A stretch of DNA of 64,000 bases from Beverwykella pulmonaria (taxonomy: Eukaryota > Ascomycota > Dothideomycetes > Pleosporales > Melanommataceae), in NCBI GenBank assembly GCA_001599595.1, contig BCHH01000001.1, positions 1,081,935 to 1,145,934 on the forward strand, written 5' to 3'. Each line of letters starts with the position of its first letter. Position 1 is the first letter of the stretch. The notes under the pieces were generated by a model. It did not search any database. It was not told the origin of the DNA and was given only the letters and a program-made list of their open reading frames with translations. Both the position numbers and the translations under genes were made by a program. Below, in pieces: positions 37,665 to 50,076 of this stretch.

Positions 37665-39930
37665 ATGGATGCCGAACTTCTCAACCAGTATCTAGCTGAC
37701 AATCCGCCCACGATCGTGCCTCTGGCCATCAAACCCCACTTCGAAGCGCTGAGCGACAAAGAGAAGCACTATGCCCACCACATCTCCATGTACGCTACCT
37801 TTAGAATGCTTGCCTGCATGTTTTGCTTATATTGAAGCACAGAGCCTGCTTCGCGGGCACCCGTGTTGTCCTTCGCCAAGTGTCTGTCGAGTCTGAACCC
37901 ATTTACGACTTCATAATCGCGCTGCACAAGCACGCGTCCGGCGACTACGCTTCGCTCGCAAAGGAAACCGGCGTCTCCCAAGAAGACCTCGATGCCTACC
38001 TCAATTACGCTGCACAATTCCTCGGGAACCTGGGCAACTACAAGTCGTTCGGGGACTCCAAGTTCGTGCCCCGCATTGAGGCTCGGCAGCTCAAGGCACT
38101 AGCCACAGCGTCTCCGAAGACCCTTGAACTATATGAGAAGTTCAAGGATGCTATATACGCAGGCAATGACGTGGGAAAGCTGCATTTGGGATACCCGAGC
38201 GCAGGCCATGTGTCCACGTACTACCCAGATAGCCCGGATATCACGAAGGAGGAGATCGCTGGTGTGAGCGACTTCTTGGAGAGCAAGGGGCTGCTACCGG
38301 AGAATACGAGAGTCAGGAAAACGGGTGATGGTTTCGAGATATTGATTGCTTCCGCGCTGGACAACCCCTCAGCCGAGCAAAGGGACCTGAAAGAGAGCGA
38401 GTGGGCACTGGATGATGGGAAAAAGGTCAAGTTGGTGTTCGGTGACTATTCGAAGGAGATGAAGACAATTGCAGATCACCTAGAGAAGGCCAAAGAGTAT
38501 GCCGCCAATGACAACGAGTCCAGGATGATGGAGGAGTACGTCAAGAGCTTCCGGACTGGCTCTCTCGAAGCATTCAAGGAGAGCCAGCGGTACTGGATTC
38601 GAAACACTGGCCCGGAAGTCGAGACAGATATCGGCTTCGTCGAGACGTATCGTGATCCGCATGGCATTCGTGGAGAGTGGGAAGGCTTCGTTGCCACTGT
38701 TAACAAGGAGCGAACCAAGGCTTTCGGCAGTCTCGTAGATGCGGCCCCAAAGTTGATCCCATTGCTACCGTGGGATGCAACTTTCGAGAAGGACAAATTC
38801 CTCAGCCCGGACTTCACATCTCTCGAAGTGCTCACCTTTGCTGGCAGCGGGTTCGTGGCTCTCCATTGTAATCCTTCCAAAGTCGTTGCACTAACAACCG
38901 AACAGCATCCCCGCTGGTATCAATATTCCCAACTATGATGATATCCGCCAAAACTTCGGCTTCAAAAACGTATCTCTGGGCAACATCCTTTCAGCCAAAA
39001 AGCCCAACGAAGCCGTCCCCTTCATCAAAGAGGCAGACCTCGCCATCTACCAAAAGTACCAGGATCCAGCGTTTGAAGTCCAGGTCGGATTGCACGAGCT
39101 CCTCGGCCACGGCTGCGGCAAGCTACTCCAAGAGACCGAGCCTGGTGTCTTCAACTTTGACAACAAGAACCCACCTGTCTCGCCAATAAGCGGAAAGCCT
39201 ATCACGACCTACTACAAGCCGGGCCAGACCTGGGGCTCGACGTTCGGCAGCATGGCCGCCTCGTATGAAGAGTGCCGCGCAGAATGCGTTGCCATGGCGT
39301 TAGCTTGCGAATTCCCCATCCTGCAGCTCTTCGGCTTCGGTGATGGCAAGGAAGACGTTGATGGCGAGGCCGGGAATGTGCTTTATGCCGCATACCTCTC
39401 CATGGCGCGCGCAGGAATTGCCGCTCTCGAGTTCTGGGACCCCAAGTCTCGCAAGTGGGGACAAGTAAGTTCCTTCAGTGCGTTCATACAACTAGGTGTC
39501 TCTTACTAATTGTATCCGTCAGGCCCATATGCAAGCTCGCTTCTCCATTCTCCGTACCTTCCTCAACGCCGGCGTCGAATTCTGCGAACTCGAACACAAA
39601 GAAGAAGATCTCTCAGACCTCACCCTACGTCTCGAGCGCTCCAAGATCTTGACCCTTGGCAGGCCTGCGGTCGAAGCCTACCTACAGAAACTGCACATTT
39701 ACAAGAGCACGGCAGATGTAGAGAATGCGAAGAAGATGTACGACGAGATTACGACGGTAGAACCGTTCTATGAGAACTACGTGCGCCCGATGGTGCTCAA
39801 GAAGAAGACGCCGAGGAAGGTATTCGTACAGGCAAATACGGTAGAACAGGATGGGAAGGTGGTGCTAAAAGAGTACGAGAGTGATGCAAAGGGTATGATT
39901 CAGAGTTACGTTGATCGAGAGTACGTATAG
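37665..39930 (+). CDS. dpp3: Dipeptidyl peptidase III (M49 zinc metallopeptidase)
   Basis: Four exons: 37665-37789, 37843-38850, 38906-39464 and 39523-39930. The introns are 53, 55 and 58 nt and the exons join to 699 residues, close to the roughly 700-720 of the family. The M49 zinc signature HELLGH lies at about residues 440-445 and the second signature EECRAE at about 498-503. In this family the two His of the first and a Glu of the second bind zinc, and the Glu of HELLGH is the catalytic base. The enzyme removes dipeptides from the N terminus of short peptides in the cytosol, and no signal peptide is seen. Intron 2 uses a GTTCGT donor but restores the conserved [17 protein letters not shown] segment, which supports the model. 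It is convergent with the membrane-protein gene, 194 bp between stops. Confidence 0.95.
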
Positions 39931-40124
39931 ATTGGGTAATCTTGGAGGTCTTTCACTGGCCGGGCAGCTCACACAGAATTCGGTTAACGGGAATAAAAAT
40001 CCTATATACTGGCATCTAAAATATCGGAAATAATGAAAGGAGAGCGCTAGACGCTTGACCATCCAAACATCAATGGCAGTAAAGATGGCGAAGAAATTCG
40101 ACTCTCCAAACATGTCAATGTCGC

Positions 40125-42323
40125 TCACTCACCCAACAACCCAACCTTATCCTCCCGCCCCACACCTATCCTTGCACCCCCTTTCGAATTCACGCTCCCC
40201 ATCTCAAACCCCGTCCCCTCCCCCTCCTCCTGGTTCACAACCCCATACCCATCCACGCTACTCCACTTCCCCTCCACGCTCCCCTTCGTAAGACTAAACC
40301 CCTTCCCTCCCCACAACCGCGGTACATCCTGATCTCTACCCTCCCACGGCCCGATCCCTCGCCCCTCTGCAGCCATCCTCTGCAGCTGGAAGCCCGAACT
40401 CTCAATCCACTCAAGCCGTTTATGCAGCCCCTTGCCGATGCGGCGCTGGACATTAGCTACGGCCTTTGGCAGCATCAAGTTCAGCACGATGAGCAGGATG
40501 CCCACTCCGAGTAGCGTGAATAATCCGAGAACCGAGAAGCTCGTGTGTAGACCACTCCTCGCCTTCATCTTATGGCAGAGCAACTTCTCCTGCTCCTCGC
40601 TCGGCTCAGTTACATACCCCAGCGTGCTCACTCCAGGGCCTATATCAAATTCGGGGGCGCGCGCAAACGTCAGCGTAGAGAGCTGCGAGAGGGAGAGGGT
40701 AGTGTTCATCCAGTTCCGCACTTCTCTATGCCAGTGGTCTGGCGGTAGCGTAGCAGAGACGCCGAAATTAAATCCTCCGTCCCAGAGGTAATCCAGCGCA
40801 GCGAGCGCCTCGCGGCCAATAAACCCAAGTTGGAAGTTGAGCTGCGTAGCCCAGACAATCTTCCAATAGAGCTCAAACACTGCTTTCTGTGTGGGTGTCA
40901 ACTCTGCCTCTCCTTTTGGTGGCGCCTTATTCGCATACAGCCCTGTAAAAGGCGTGCAGTTCGTGTCGCCGTACAGGCAGAACTGGTATCGTTCTTGGCA
41001 GCCGAGGAAGGAGAGGGCATGCGTTGCGACACAGCCTGACGTTACGTTTCCGCCCGAGTTATAGATTGTAAAATTGCAGACTTGAGAGTCGAACCACGGG
41101 TCGGACACGGCGGCGCGGTAAGCGATGCGGTTTGCCAGCGAGATGACAATGGTGTCTGCAGAGGTGGATTGGAGCTCGGGGATTGGATCGAAAGGCTTCG
41201 CCTGGTCGCCTTGGTAATCTAAAAAAGCCGTAGCCCATCTATTCCCATGTCAGTATTGTGCTCGAAGGAGGAAAAAAAAGAGACTTACTGCAAATTATAC
41301 GGCTGGTCTCCCAGACTCAACCACACGGCATCGGCCGAAAATGTGTAGTTCTCCGAATCTGGGGAGCCGACATACTTGCCGAAATTGTATGCCTTCCACC
41401 GCGTGGTGGCATTGTAGCCAGAGCTCGAGTATTGCAAGGAGGATTTCCAGCCGTCGCTGTACTTCTCTCCATTCAGAGGCACACACGTCAGTGTTTTCTT
41501 CATCGAGATGCTGTCCTCGGGCCGCGTGTTGATGCCCAAGTGTAGATCTGAGCGGAGAAAACCAGTGTCGAGACTGACGGCAGCACCGTTGCATATCTTG
41601 TCGTCGAACGGACAGGCGGCATTCGTATCCACCGAATACGGCAGAGATGTCTGCAGAAACGACCCACAAGTCGTCGAATTCGCGCTGGAAAACCCATAGC
41701 ATGAGCGCGCGTAGCTCGCGCTCTTCTTGTACCGGTATCTCGCCATGACGACGAGGGCATTGGCCGTGTCGAACGTCTCGGCGGTGATGTTGTCAAACGA
41801 GGGCTCTTTCATCCACCCGCATGTCGTTGGCAGCGACTGCACCTCATCACTTCCCGCGATAAACCTCGAGCTCAACCCACTAGCCGCCCAGATGCCCAAC
41901 CCGTGCACCAGCGCCAACAATATCAAAGCCCACGAGCGACCAAAAGCCCTCCCTCTTACGCCCTTGTGTGCCCACCCAACCTTCACCAACTTCCAGACAA
42001 AGGTAGATTCGGCCTCGGTGTTGCGGAGTATGAGCTGCGTTTGGTGGTGGATGTCGTCCTGGAGGCCGAGAGAGGCGTTGAATTGGTGAATCACAAAGCA
42101 TAATGTTTCCCAGAGGTAGCCGCCGACAAGTTTCACAAAGAGGGCAAGGAAGCCCGACATGATTAGGGCCCAGTGCGAGGGGAGCGTGAGCGTCGAGCCT
42201 TGGATAGACCCATTGCCTAGTTTTGTCAGTATAAGAAGGTTAGCGAATTAGGTTGTTCACGCAACTCCAATTGATCCAGAAGCCGCAGTGGACGACATCG
42301 CAACCTTCATTCCACATGGTCAT
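40125..42323 (-). CDS. Fungal multi-pass membrane protein, unknown function
   Basis: Three exons: 42266-42323, 41289-42216 and 40125-41238. The introns are 49 and 50 nt and the exons join to 699 residues. The N terminus MTMWNEGCDVVHCGFWINWS is followed by a membrane segment (about 35-60, FLALFVKLVGGYLW), a second at about 95-120 (ALILLALVHGLGIWAA), a large Cys- and sequon-rich region (about 120-560) that should face outside or a lumen, and a third membrane segment at about 570-593. A cytosolic Gly/Arg-rich tail ends the protein. This layout is common to a family of uncharacterised ascomycete membrane proteins. The first intron has a weak donor (GTTGCG), chosen because it alone keeps frame into the conserved-looking NGSIQGSTLTL. 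I assign no biochemical role. An alternative start is ATG 42317. Confidence 0.8.
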
Positions 42324-42972
42324 GATTGGTGTAGTTGCGTGGAGTTTAGCTAATGTTCATAACCATGATTCTCCTTCGTCAAGTTGATTTCTAGGATAAG
42401 GTTTTTCTTCTTCTCGAAGCCAGCTGTGTATATGCGGGGAATGGGTCTTCTTGTCTCATCTTCAGCCTCGAGGTGGCGTATAATCCTAGAATGGTGACGG
42501 CACTAGCTGCAAGCCCTCAATCTTGGCGGCTGCCAATTCGACAGCTAGAATGAGCTTCTCACCAATCGAGATATAGTTAGCGAAAAAACAGGTATGTAAA
42601 TGTGACACATGGCATTGTGCAGATTGGGCTGAATTGTGTGATTGGTATATGGTGAACTAGAAGGGAGAACTAGGTGGGAATACCAATCGAGCAAAACTAC
42701 TTCGTTGACTTGGAAGGATGAACAAATGTGAATAGAATGACTGAAAGCGCGACATCTAATACCCAGAAAATCCTACAAATGCAGAGTATGAAGCAAGACA
42801 AAACGCCTGTTTATATGTGAAATGTGTGCGTAGAAAGTCATGAACAACATGCATGCCCCCGCCGATGGGGCAAATTCTAATTCAAACGTAGATGCAGTAA
42901 AAAGCGCACCGGCCCAGGGGTATCTATCAGCACCAACCATATATATGCAACGCATAGCAATGTAATGATCAA
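42324..42972. other. Intergenic spacer of 0.65 kb
   Basis: Spacer between the membrane-protein start and the endopolyphosphatase stop. It holds only short frames and is presumably the promoter of the membrane-protein gene plus the 3' end of the phosphatase gene. Confidence 0.5.
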
Positions 42973-45410
42973 TCACAATTCCATGACCATCTCTTCCACT
43001 ACCTCCTCGTGAACGTTGCCCTGGCCAAACGCCTCTTCGATCTCATGCGGGTCCATAGTGCTGACAAATGCACGTCGTATAAATGTGAACCATGCTCCGT
43101 CTTTGTTATGCTTGTGATTCTTGCCATGCTTCGTCTTCTTATGTTTCTTCTTTCTGTCCTTGGTGTTGTCTGTTGTGACATGGTCGTTGAAGTCGTCTTC
43201 CTCATCTTCAGATAGGTCCTCTTCCTCGTCATCGAGGTCATGCTCATCCTCCTCATCCACCGTCAATGCCGACTTCCTCTCCTTGTCCTGCCCGATTCGC
43301 CGCGCAAGGTCGATATAACTCCGCACCGTTAGGTCTTTCAGTCTGAAGAGCTTATCGTGTGTAGTGTTGTATTCGACTTCGAATTTAAACTTCTTCGGAT
43401 GCGGTTTGTTCTTTGGTTTTTTGCCTTGGTGGTTCTTGTGCTTGCCTTCTTTCCATTTCTTCTGCTCCACCTCACCGTCTACAATATCGAGACCGAAAAC
43501 ACTGCTCGCATGATCTTCCACGTCAAGAGACTCGGATTGCTTGACGAAATCGTTGTTTATATGCGTGAGGTTGGCAAAGTACTGCACAAAGCCCTTGAGC
43601 GTGAGTGTCTGCGGGGAATACGCAGGACCCGGGGGTGCAGATTTCGAAGGTGGAGGCGGGACCTTGAATTTGTACTTCTTGGGCTTCTTGCGAGCCTCGC
43701 TTTCCTTCTTTTTCTTCTTCATCGCAACGACGGCTTTGACATGGTGCATCCAGCCCTCGTCGTCGGAGAAATCATTGTGCGAGATTGGGAATTCCGTCTG
43801 TTTGTGCGGAGAATTACGGACGGGAAGGAGGAGCATATCCTCAAGACCAGTGATGTTGTATTCGAACACACGCAGGGTGGGGAAGTAATTGGGAACCACG
43901 CTGGGGGAGACGTGTGCGACACTGAATCGCTCGCCATATCTCCCACCAATCTTGTCGAGAAACGTCTTCTTTCCGTTGCCACCCTTTCCTCCTTTCCCAC
44001 CCTTCTTGTTCAGTGTGAATATTCGGTCGAGGGCCCACTGCCAGAGGGAGGGTTCGTCTTCTTCGTCGGCTTCTTCGGTATCCATGTACTCGGCTATGGA
44101 TAGGGATTTCTTCTTCAACCTCGACTTCGGCGGGGCAGGGAGTTTGGCCCAGGCATTCCCCAAATCCACTAGATAGTCGGCGGCAGACGCCACTGTGACC
44201 TCGCCATCGTCGAGCATGCTCTCTCTTACTTCATATTCTTGCAATGCGGGCGTGCTGGCCATTCTCCCTCTCTTTGTGTCTTTCTTGAGATCCTTGAAGT
44301 CATGGAGCATGAAGTGGTCGATGTTCATATGCCCGAACAGCGACCCGACAAGAATGTCGCGGAACTGGCGCTGGACCAGGGCAAACTTTTGCCAGCATGT
44401 CTCGTCCCAGCTCGACTTGCTGTCTGTGCGAGCAGGGGGCACGTGACCCATCAAGATGACCTTGATGCCACGTTCCCGTAGACCTTGGAGTTGAATCCGC
44501 AGCCATTCCATGTGCTCGTAGCCGGGTTCGTGTTTGTTGGCGCATCCGTCGACGCCCGAGTTCGAGTCAAAGAAGTACCTGCGACGTGTTAGCAGCAGGT
44601 CCCGCCAAGGTGCGCCCCGAGCCGCCAAGTCGCGCAAGACTCACATGGTATTGAGGCTGATGACAGCCAGTTTCCCGGGGATGACCTCGACATAGAACCA
44701 CCCGCCCTGCTGGAACTGATGGCGCTGGGCCTCGGGAATAAAGCTCTTCCAGATATCCAGATACTTGGACGTCCACTGGTTCGGACCGCTCAGGAAGATG
44801 TTGTGAGGCATGATGTCATTGTTGCCAAAGGTCGGGACAATGGGGATCGACAGTTCGTGCGGCGCATCGACGTCGGCTTGGCTGCCGGTCCCAAAGACTT
44901 GGATAAACTTGGTTACCAGCAGCTCGTTCTGTGTGATGATCTGCTCCTGCGTACGCGGTATCTGCTCGTCGTTGTCGTGCCGCGCCGAGTCACCGGTCCA
45001 CACGACAAAGTCTATGCTGTCTCGCAGGTTGTCGTTGATCCATTTGAACGTCTCGTTGACCAGCGAGATGGGCGAGTCGCAGCCGGACGTCTCGCCGCCA
45101 TACACGCCTGCAGGGCCGCGCTTCCGGTGGCACGCGGCATCGACTTCGGTGCTCGAATACGTCTTGTAGAAGGGGTCTGGGTGGAAGTCTGCGGGGCTGT
45201 GTCAGTTGCTGCGATCTACGAACATCAGGAGAGACGCGACGAGCCTGTAATGTGGAGGAAACGGCCCTGCAGGCGCCGACCCGATAAGCGTTCGAGGCTC
45301 TGTGTCCGAGATTGTGGGATGTGGGTTCCTGCGCCAGTTTGCGGGGCAGCCCTGCACGCTGCGAATCCCATGCACAGCGCCAGAATCAGCGCTCCCTTTG
45401 CGTGCAGCAT
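42973..45410 (-). CDS. ppn1: Endopolyphosphatase (Ppn1-type, vacuolar)
   Basis: Three exons: 45245-45410, 44645-45188 and 42973-44578. They join to 771 residues. A hydrophobic signal-anchor (about 6-20, ALILALCMGFAAC) targets it to the vacuole in known homologues. Calcineurin-like metallophosphoesterase motifs follow: D-x-H (about 56-58), GD (about 121), GNND (about 177), GHVPP and FGHMNID. The enzyme cleaves inorganic polyphosphate internally. The D-x-H aspartate is created only if intron 1 (45189-45244) is spliced with a GC donor (CAG/GCTCGT); a GT alternative at 45231 keeps frame but replaces this Asp. Intron 2 (66 nt) is ordinary. The C-terminal third is unusually rich in Lys and Asp/Glu with long poly-basic and poly-acidic runs, making it longer than the yeast protein. 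Confidence 0.92.
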
Positions 45411-46317
45411 GGCGGAAATAGACGTGTGTGCGACAAAAACATGTGGTGGGGATGCGGCTATGTATATCGATCTGTGGTGAGCACCAAGAGGGCTTATCTG
45501 TTTTTTGGGGGGAAGGAGGCGCATTGTTTCTTGTCAAGAGGAATGCTCAAGCCAGCACACGCCCCTGCACGCCCTGGTCTGATTGGTAGATGGGCCCGGA
45601 TTCTGCTGAGTCGAGGCTCCACACCTTCACAATTGCGTCACACGGGGGCCGCCCGCTGACCTTTAATTCACTCACCACCCACTACACCACACCACACCGC
45701 CCCAGGCTGCAGACCTCACCACCCTAATAGGAAACTCCTCGCCTGACCTTCACAGCTACAGCATCAATATATCCTCAGCCAGTCGGCAACACGCACTGCA
45801 TCCCGGTAGTAAGGCAGTTAAAAAGAAACACCAACCTGCAGTACACATCCGCGGCGGGCGCAGGAAGGAATTCGAGACTGCGTTAGACAGCCGCTCTATG
45901 GTTCAAAGATTCCTCGTATTCAAGGTTACACTACTTCTTCATGGCCTATTTCTTTCCACGACTTGGATTCAACGGTTTCATGCCAAGTGGTCACCCTCGT
46001 CATCCCCATGACTTTCGAGTTTCCTTTCTCGCTACGCACTTCGTTCTTAAGAGAGACACTTCTTCGTCACGGGAGGCTAGCAATCATGGCCTGCATGTTC
46101 CCATGTCTAAGGGAAATAGTAGGAGTGATGGAGGGGGGATCTTGAAGTGCCTGTACAGCGCCTTCTAGCAGAGACAGGCAGGCCTCATCAGGAAAAGCAG
46201 ATGCACTTGCCCTTGGCCTGGGTTGGTTTGCTCCTCTTGTGATTCCGCTTAGACGTGAGAACATGCAGTACAGGGAACACATGAACGACTTGGGATATGA
46301 AATAGTTATCTAGCGGC
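45411..46317. other. Intergenic spacer, boundary of accessory region
   Basis: Upstream flank of the endopolyphosphatase gene. Overlapping short frames only. It ends at the first copy of the dispersed repeat at 46318. Confidence 0.5.
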
Positions 46318-46515
46318 GCATGCAAGTATGGCTGTTGCACACATTCGCTCCTTGTTCCTCCGCCACCGACCTCGTTTCTCGGCGTATATTACCGACCAAC
46401 TGAACCTTCCTTTATTTCCTCTTCTGATTAGCGACGTATTCCTGGTTGGTAAGCAAAATAACGCCAGGCTCATCTTCGGCTCACCCGCCGCTCAGGGTGC
46501 ACCGCCACTGCTCAG
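46318..46515 (+). repeat. Dispersed repeat copy R1 (partial)
   Basis: Shares with R3 the order TTGCACA, then a C/T-rich block ending CCGCCACCGAC or similar, then TCTCGGCGTATATTA, TCCTCTTYTGATTAGCG and YCATCTTCGGCTC/CAACTTCGGCTC with GCTCAGG. Its first bases (GCATGCAAGTAT) match R4. It lacks the right half seen in R2 and R3. It lies 0.3 kb upstream of the NACHT gene. Confidence 0.75.
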
Positions 46516-46819
46516 GACGCTCTGCCTCGGTGTCATAGCCTCAGTGTCACATCTTGCTGCGCCTCGCTAGTCGCATCTAACCTTCAATGTTAAGTCTTCC
46601 TGATTCTCATCGCTGAAATTGAGTATGGATGACAACAAACCTTCCCTTTGCGGAATATTCGGCTTGCTACTTTCACAAACATTAAACTCCAATGCGATTC
46701 GCGTCAATTCTCAGATCCGATCAGGCTGAATAGAGTTCGTGCACTACTTCAAGCCAGCAGCCTAATGCAAACGATTTCTCATCCTTAACCAGAATTATCT
46801 TGTGTACATTGGACTAGTT

Positions 46820-49245
46820 ATGGACCCACTATCAGCATTCGGATTAGCATCCAATGTGGCTCAATTCTTCACTGTCGCAACGAGGTTGGTCTCCGGTGCA
46901 AAGGACATATACAGCTCCGCCAGTGGCGCCAGCCGTCATATCTTGAATATCGAGGACGTCTATAAACAACTTCGAGTATTAAGTACCGTTTTCGAAGAAT
47001 CTATCGACAAGTATCCCACCCCACAACTAGCAGCAAGCGACCGTGATCCGAACGCCAAGAACCTTGAAGCGGAATGGAAATCTGGGATTAAAAATCTACT
47101 GCTTTCATGCAGAGCCGACTGCAAGATACTATTGGACATCACTAAGAAGTTGAAAATTGATCCCGGATTGAGTTCAAGATCCAAATGGCGGGCTCTCAAG
47201 GTAGCCTTGCAGACCGTGTGGAAGAAAAATGATATCGAAGAGCTCGAGAAGAGAGTGGCTACCAATCAAGGGGCACTTACGGTCCATATTTGCTCGCTGA
47301 CAAAGTACGAGTCCAACCTTATGCTGTTACATTGACTAACGCAGCAACTAGTCATTTACAGCGCAGTTTACTCTCAGAGGTTGCGACTTTGCAACGCGAT
47401 ATTCAACAGCTGGATTCGAAGCATGCAGCGAGACTCGATACTATGGCACACGCAATCAATAACGTTGCAGCTCACCTCCCAGCAATACAAAAGGCCCCAC
47501 AAAATAGCATCAGTCTCGAGAAAGAAATCGATTCCCTGAGGAGTGGGATGAACAAGCTTACCCTATCAAAACAAGATATATCGAAAGAGCTCGCGATACT
47601 TAGGACTCTACGCTACGACAGCCGTTCAGCTCGCTTTGCTTCAATACCCGCTGCCCATAGAAGAACTTTCGGCTGGGCTCTCCAGAGCCGGAGCTGTCAG
47701 GAACATTTGTCGAAGAAGGGCGATTTGATAGGATGGCTCAGAGAGGCAGATTCCGTGTTTTGGATATCAGGGAAACCTGGATCTGGCAAATCGACACTCA
47801 TGAAATTTCTGATTAGTCACCAAAACACCGTTGCAGCCTTATCAGAATGGTCTTATCCAAAACCGGTTGTGATCGCTCATCACTTTTTCTGGAGTCCTGG
47901 CACGCCAATGCAGAAGTCTCTACAAGGTCTTCTACAGTCCCTACTGTTCGACATCTTCCGGCAAACCCCCGAACTCATACGTACTACTTGCCCAGATCGA
48001 TGGTTGAATTTCCGGAATCAGAATTCAGAGTGGTCCTCCGGGGCAGAGTGGCAGCTCGCCGAGCTCAATGTAGCGCTGCAGACCTTGGCGTCTCAAGAAG
48101 CGCTTTCATCTAAATTTTGCTTCTTCATCGATGGCCTTGACGAGTACAGCGGAGATTATACGGACTTCTGCAAAACTTTGAAAAACCTCTCCAATTCGCC
48201 CCACATCAAGATCTGTGTTTCAAGCCGGCCTTGGAACGTTTTCGAAGACGCATTTGGCCGAGATTCTTCAACTAAACTCTACATCCACGAATTGACAAGA
48301 AATGATATCCGGTTCTACACCAAGAGTCGCCTGAGCGATCATCCAAGGTGGGAAAATTTAGCTATCATCGACGGTAATGATGAATCCTTGATCGAATCAA
48401 TATGTGACAGGGCTTCAGGCGTCTTTCTCTGGGTTGTTCTGGTAGTACAGTTGCTTCGAAACGGCCTAAACGAGCATGACAGCCTCTCGGATTTGTGGAA
48501 AAGGCTGGATAGCGTCCCACTAGATCTGGAACCATTTTTCAAGCAAATTCTGGATTCAGTCGAGCCATTCTATCATCAAAAAATGGCAACCACGTTGATG
48601 ATAGCAGTTGCGAGTGGACAACCTCTTCCTAATGCTATTTATCACTTTCACGATATTGAATACGACGACAAGGACTATGCAATGAAATTGCCGGCTAAAG
48701 CACTCAGCTCGATCGCATGGAATGCCATACAGACTAAGGTAAATCGGCAGCTGAAGGCTCGCTCTCGTGGCCTCCTCGAGGTCAACAGTCACAACGGAAA
48801 TGTCGAGTTTCTGCATCGAACAGTTATGGATTTCTTAAAATCCCCCGACATGCATGTCTATCTTACCTCAAAAGCACCGTTTTCATACGATACCTACCTA
48901 GCTTTATTAAAAGCATGTACCGCATATCTGAAAAGGACGAAATTCTACGCAATTCCTTCGTTCCAGAACTCTGGAGGGACTGATATTCTAAAACAAGCTC
49001 TGGAATATGCAAAACACTCAGCAAGCCAGCATGACGCCGATGAAATGGTTGCACAGCTAGAGCGATGTTTTCCGACTCTCATTAGGACCACTAAGTTTGG
49101 GGAAAAGGTGGCCTGTTTCTACCAGCTAGATGATTTGGACGCGACTGATTTTGAGCGCGTGGAGCCTTTTGCTTCCAACTCTAATGACAGGAATCTGAAG
49201 TCGGATTTTGGATCAATGGCTGGTTTTTCTTGGGTGGAAGAATGA
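46820..49245 (+). CDS. NACHT NTPase with Helo-like N-terminal domain (NLR-like)
   Basis: Two exons: 46820-47304 and 47352-49245. The 47-nt intron has a GTACGA donor and a CTAAC branch. They join to 792 residues. The N terminus (MDPLSAFGLASNVAQFF) is typical of fungal Helo-like/STAND N-terminal domains. A coiled-coil region covers about 165-240. The NACHT module has Walker A GKPGSGKST at about 302-310 and Walker B FFIDGLDEY near 420. A C-terminal block (about 560-680) resembles the DUF7791 extension that often follows fungal NACHT. No ankyrin, WD40 or TPR repeats follow, so this is the short repeat-less form. Relatives take part in heterokaryon incompatibility and other fungal self/non-self responses; a role here is inference. 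It lies in the repeat-rich accessory region. ATG 46820 is preferred to 46802 because it begins the conserved N terminus. Confidence 0.88.
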
Positions 49246-49724
49246 GGACTTGGCTTAAGCTCTGGTATATATCCAACCAGTCCTTACCATTGGAACCGTT
49301 TCCCTCTAATATTCTGCCGATTTCATGCCGATGATATGGGATGGTTAGCAGTGGGAATGTCGGTAGAGATAGAATGGGTTTCTGGTAGCAGAAATCTGGG
49401 TTTGGCAAGGCTATATCAATAGAAAGTACGATGTAGGTTATGAAAAAGCCCCCTTGTCAGGATCAAGCTACTGGCAGTTTTCAAAGGCAAGTATAGACGA
49501 GCTTAGTGGTCCAAAAGTAAGCCACTTGATGCCAGAAACTGGTCGCTGAACAGGGAGGTGGCCCTAATTTAGGACGCCGATTGTCCCAGATTTGGGCTTG
49601 CTCAGGTTTGCTCAGGCTTGCAGAGCCACAAGCTCAGGTTATTTAGTCACTGCTCAGTTTTAAATCCTTGTATTCTCAGGCTCGAAATCTAAAATAGTCT
49701 TGAGTGGGGTAAGTTTCCCCCTAA
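49246..49724. other. Spacer after the NACHT gene
   Basis: No supported gene. It contains several close GCTCAGG/CTCAGGTT words around 49600-49680, which may be a degraded left extension of repeat copy R2. Confidence 0.4.
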
Positions 49725-50076
49725 GAGTATATTGCGTATATTATCGACCAACTGACCTCCCATTACATCCTCTAAATAACGCCCGGCTCAACTTCGGCTC
49801 ACTTGCTGCTCAGTATGCATCCCCACAGCCCAAGGTACTCACTTTCAACTCACCTTTCTGTCCCAACTCCGTTAGCCAGCCCAATTATAGAAGATCTTAG
49901 ACAATCCTTGTCACAGATTTCAGTCAACTCTACGCGAAAAATTGTTTCAAGGGGTGAGCTGACGATGAAGCCCTGAAATGGGCCACATCGTGAAGGTGGC
50001 CGCGGTGGCCCAGAACTGGGCCAGTCATGCAATATGGCAGCCCCCAGGAGCCAGCTCGGAGCCTTTGAATCAAATG
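49725..50076 (+). repeat. Dispersed repeat copy R2
   Basis: About 350 bp alignable with R3 over its whole length. A perfectly shared 44-base block lies at 49834-49877 (R3: 58259-58302). The right half has CTCTACGCGAAA, AGGGGTGAGCTG, CAATGAAGCCC-like and GTGGCCCAGAACTGG. In R2 the last motif is a perfect inverted repeat (GGCCCAG-AA-CTGGGCC at 50007-50022). No open frame or transposase remains, so it is a non-autonomous or fragmentary repeat. Confidence 0.85.

Noticed and set aside
43357..44103. 248-codon plus-strand ORF
   Set aside because: Antisense shadow of the endopolyphosphatase gene, created by its Lys/Glu-rich codons.
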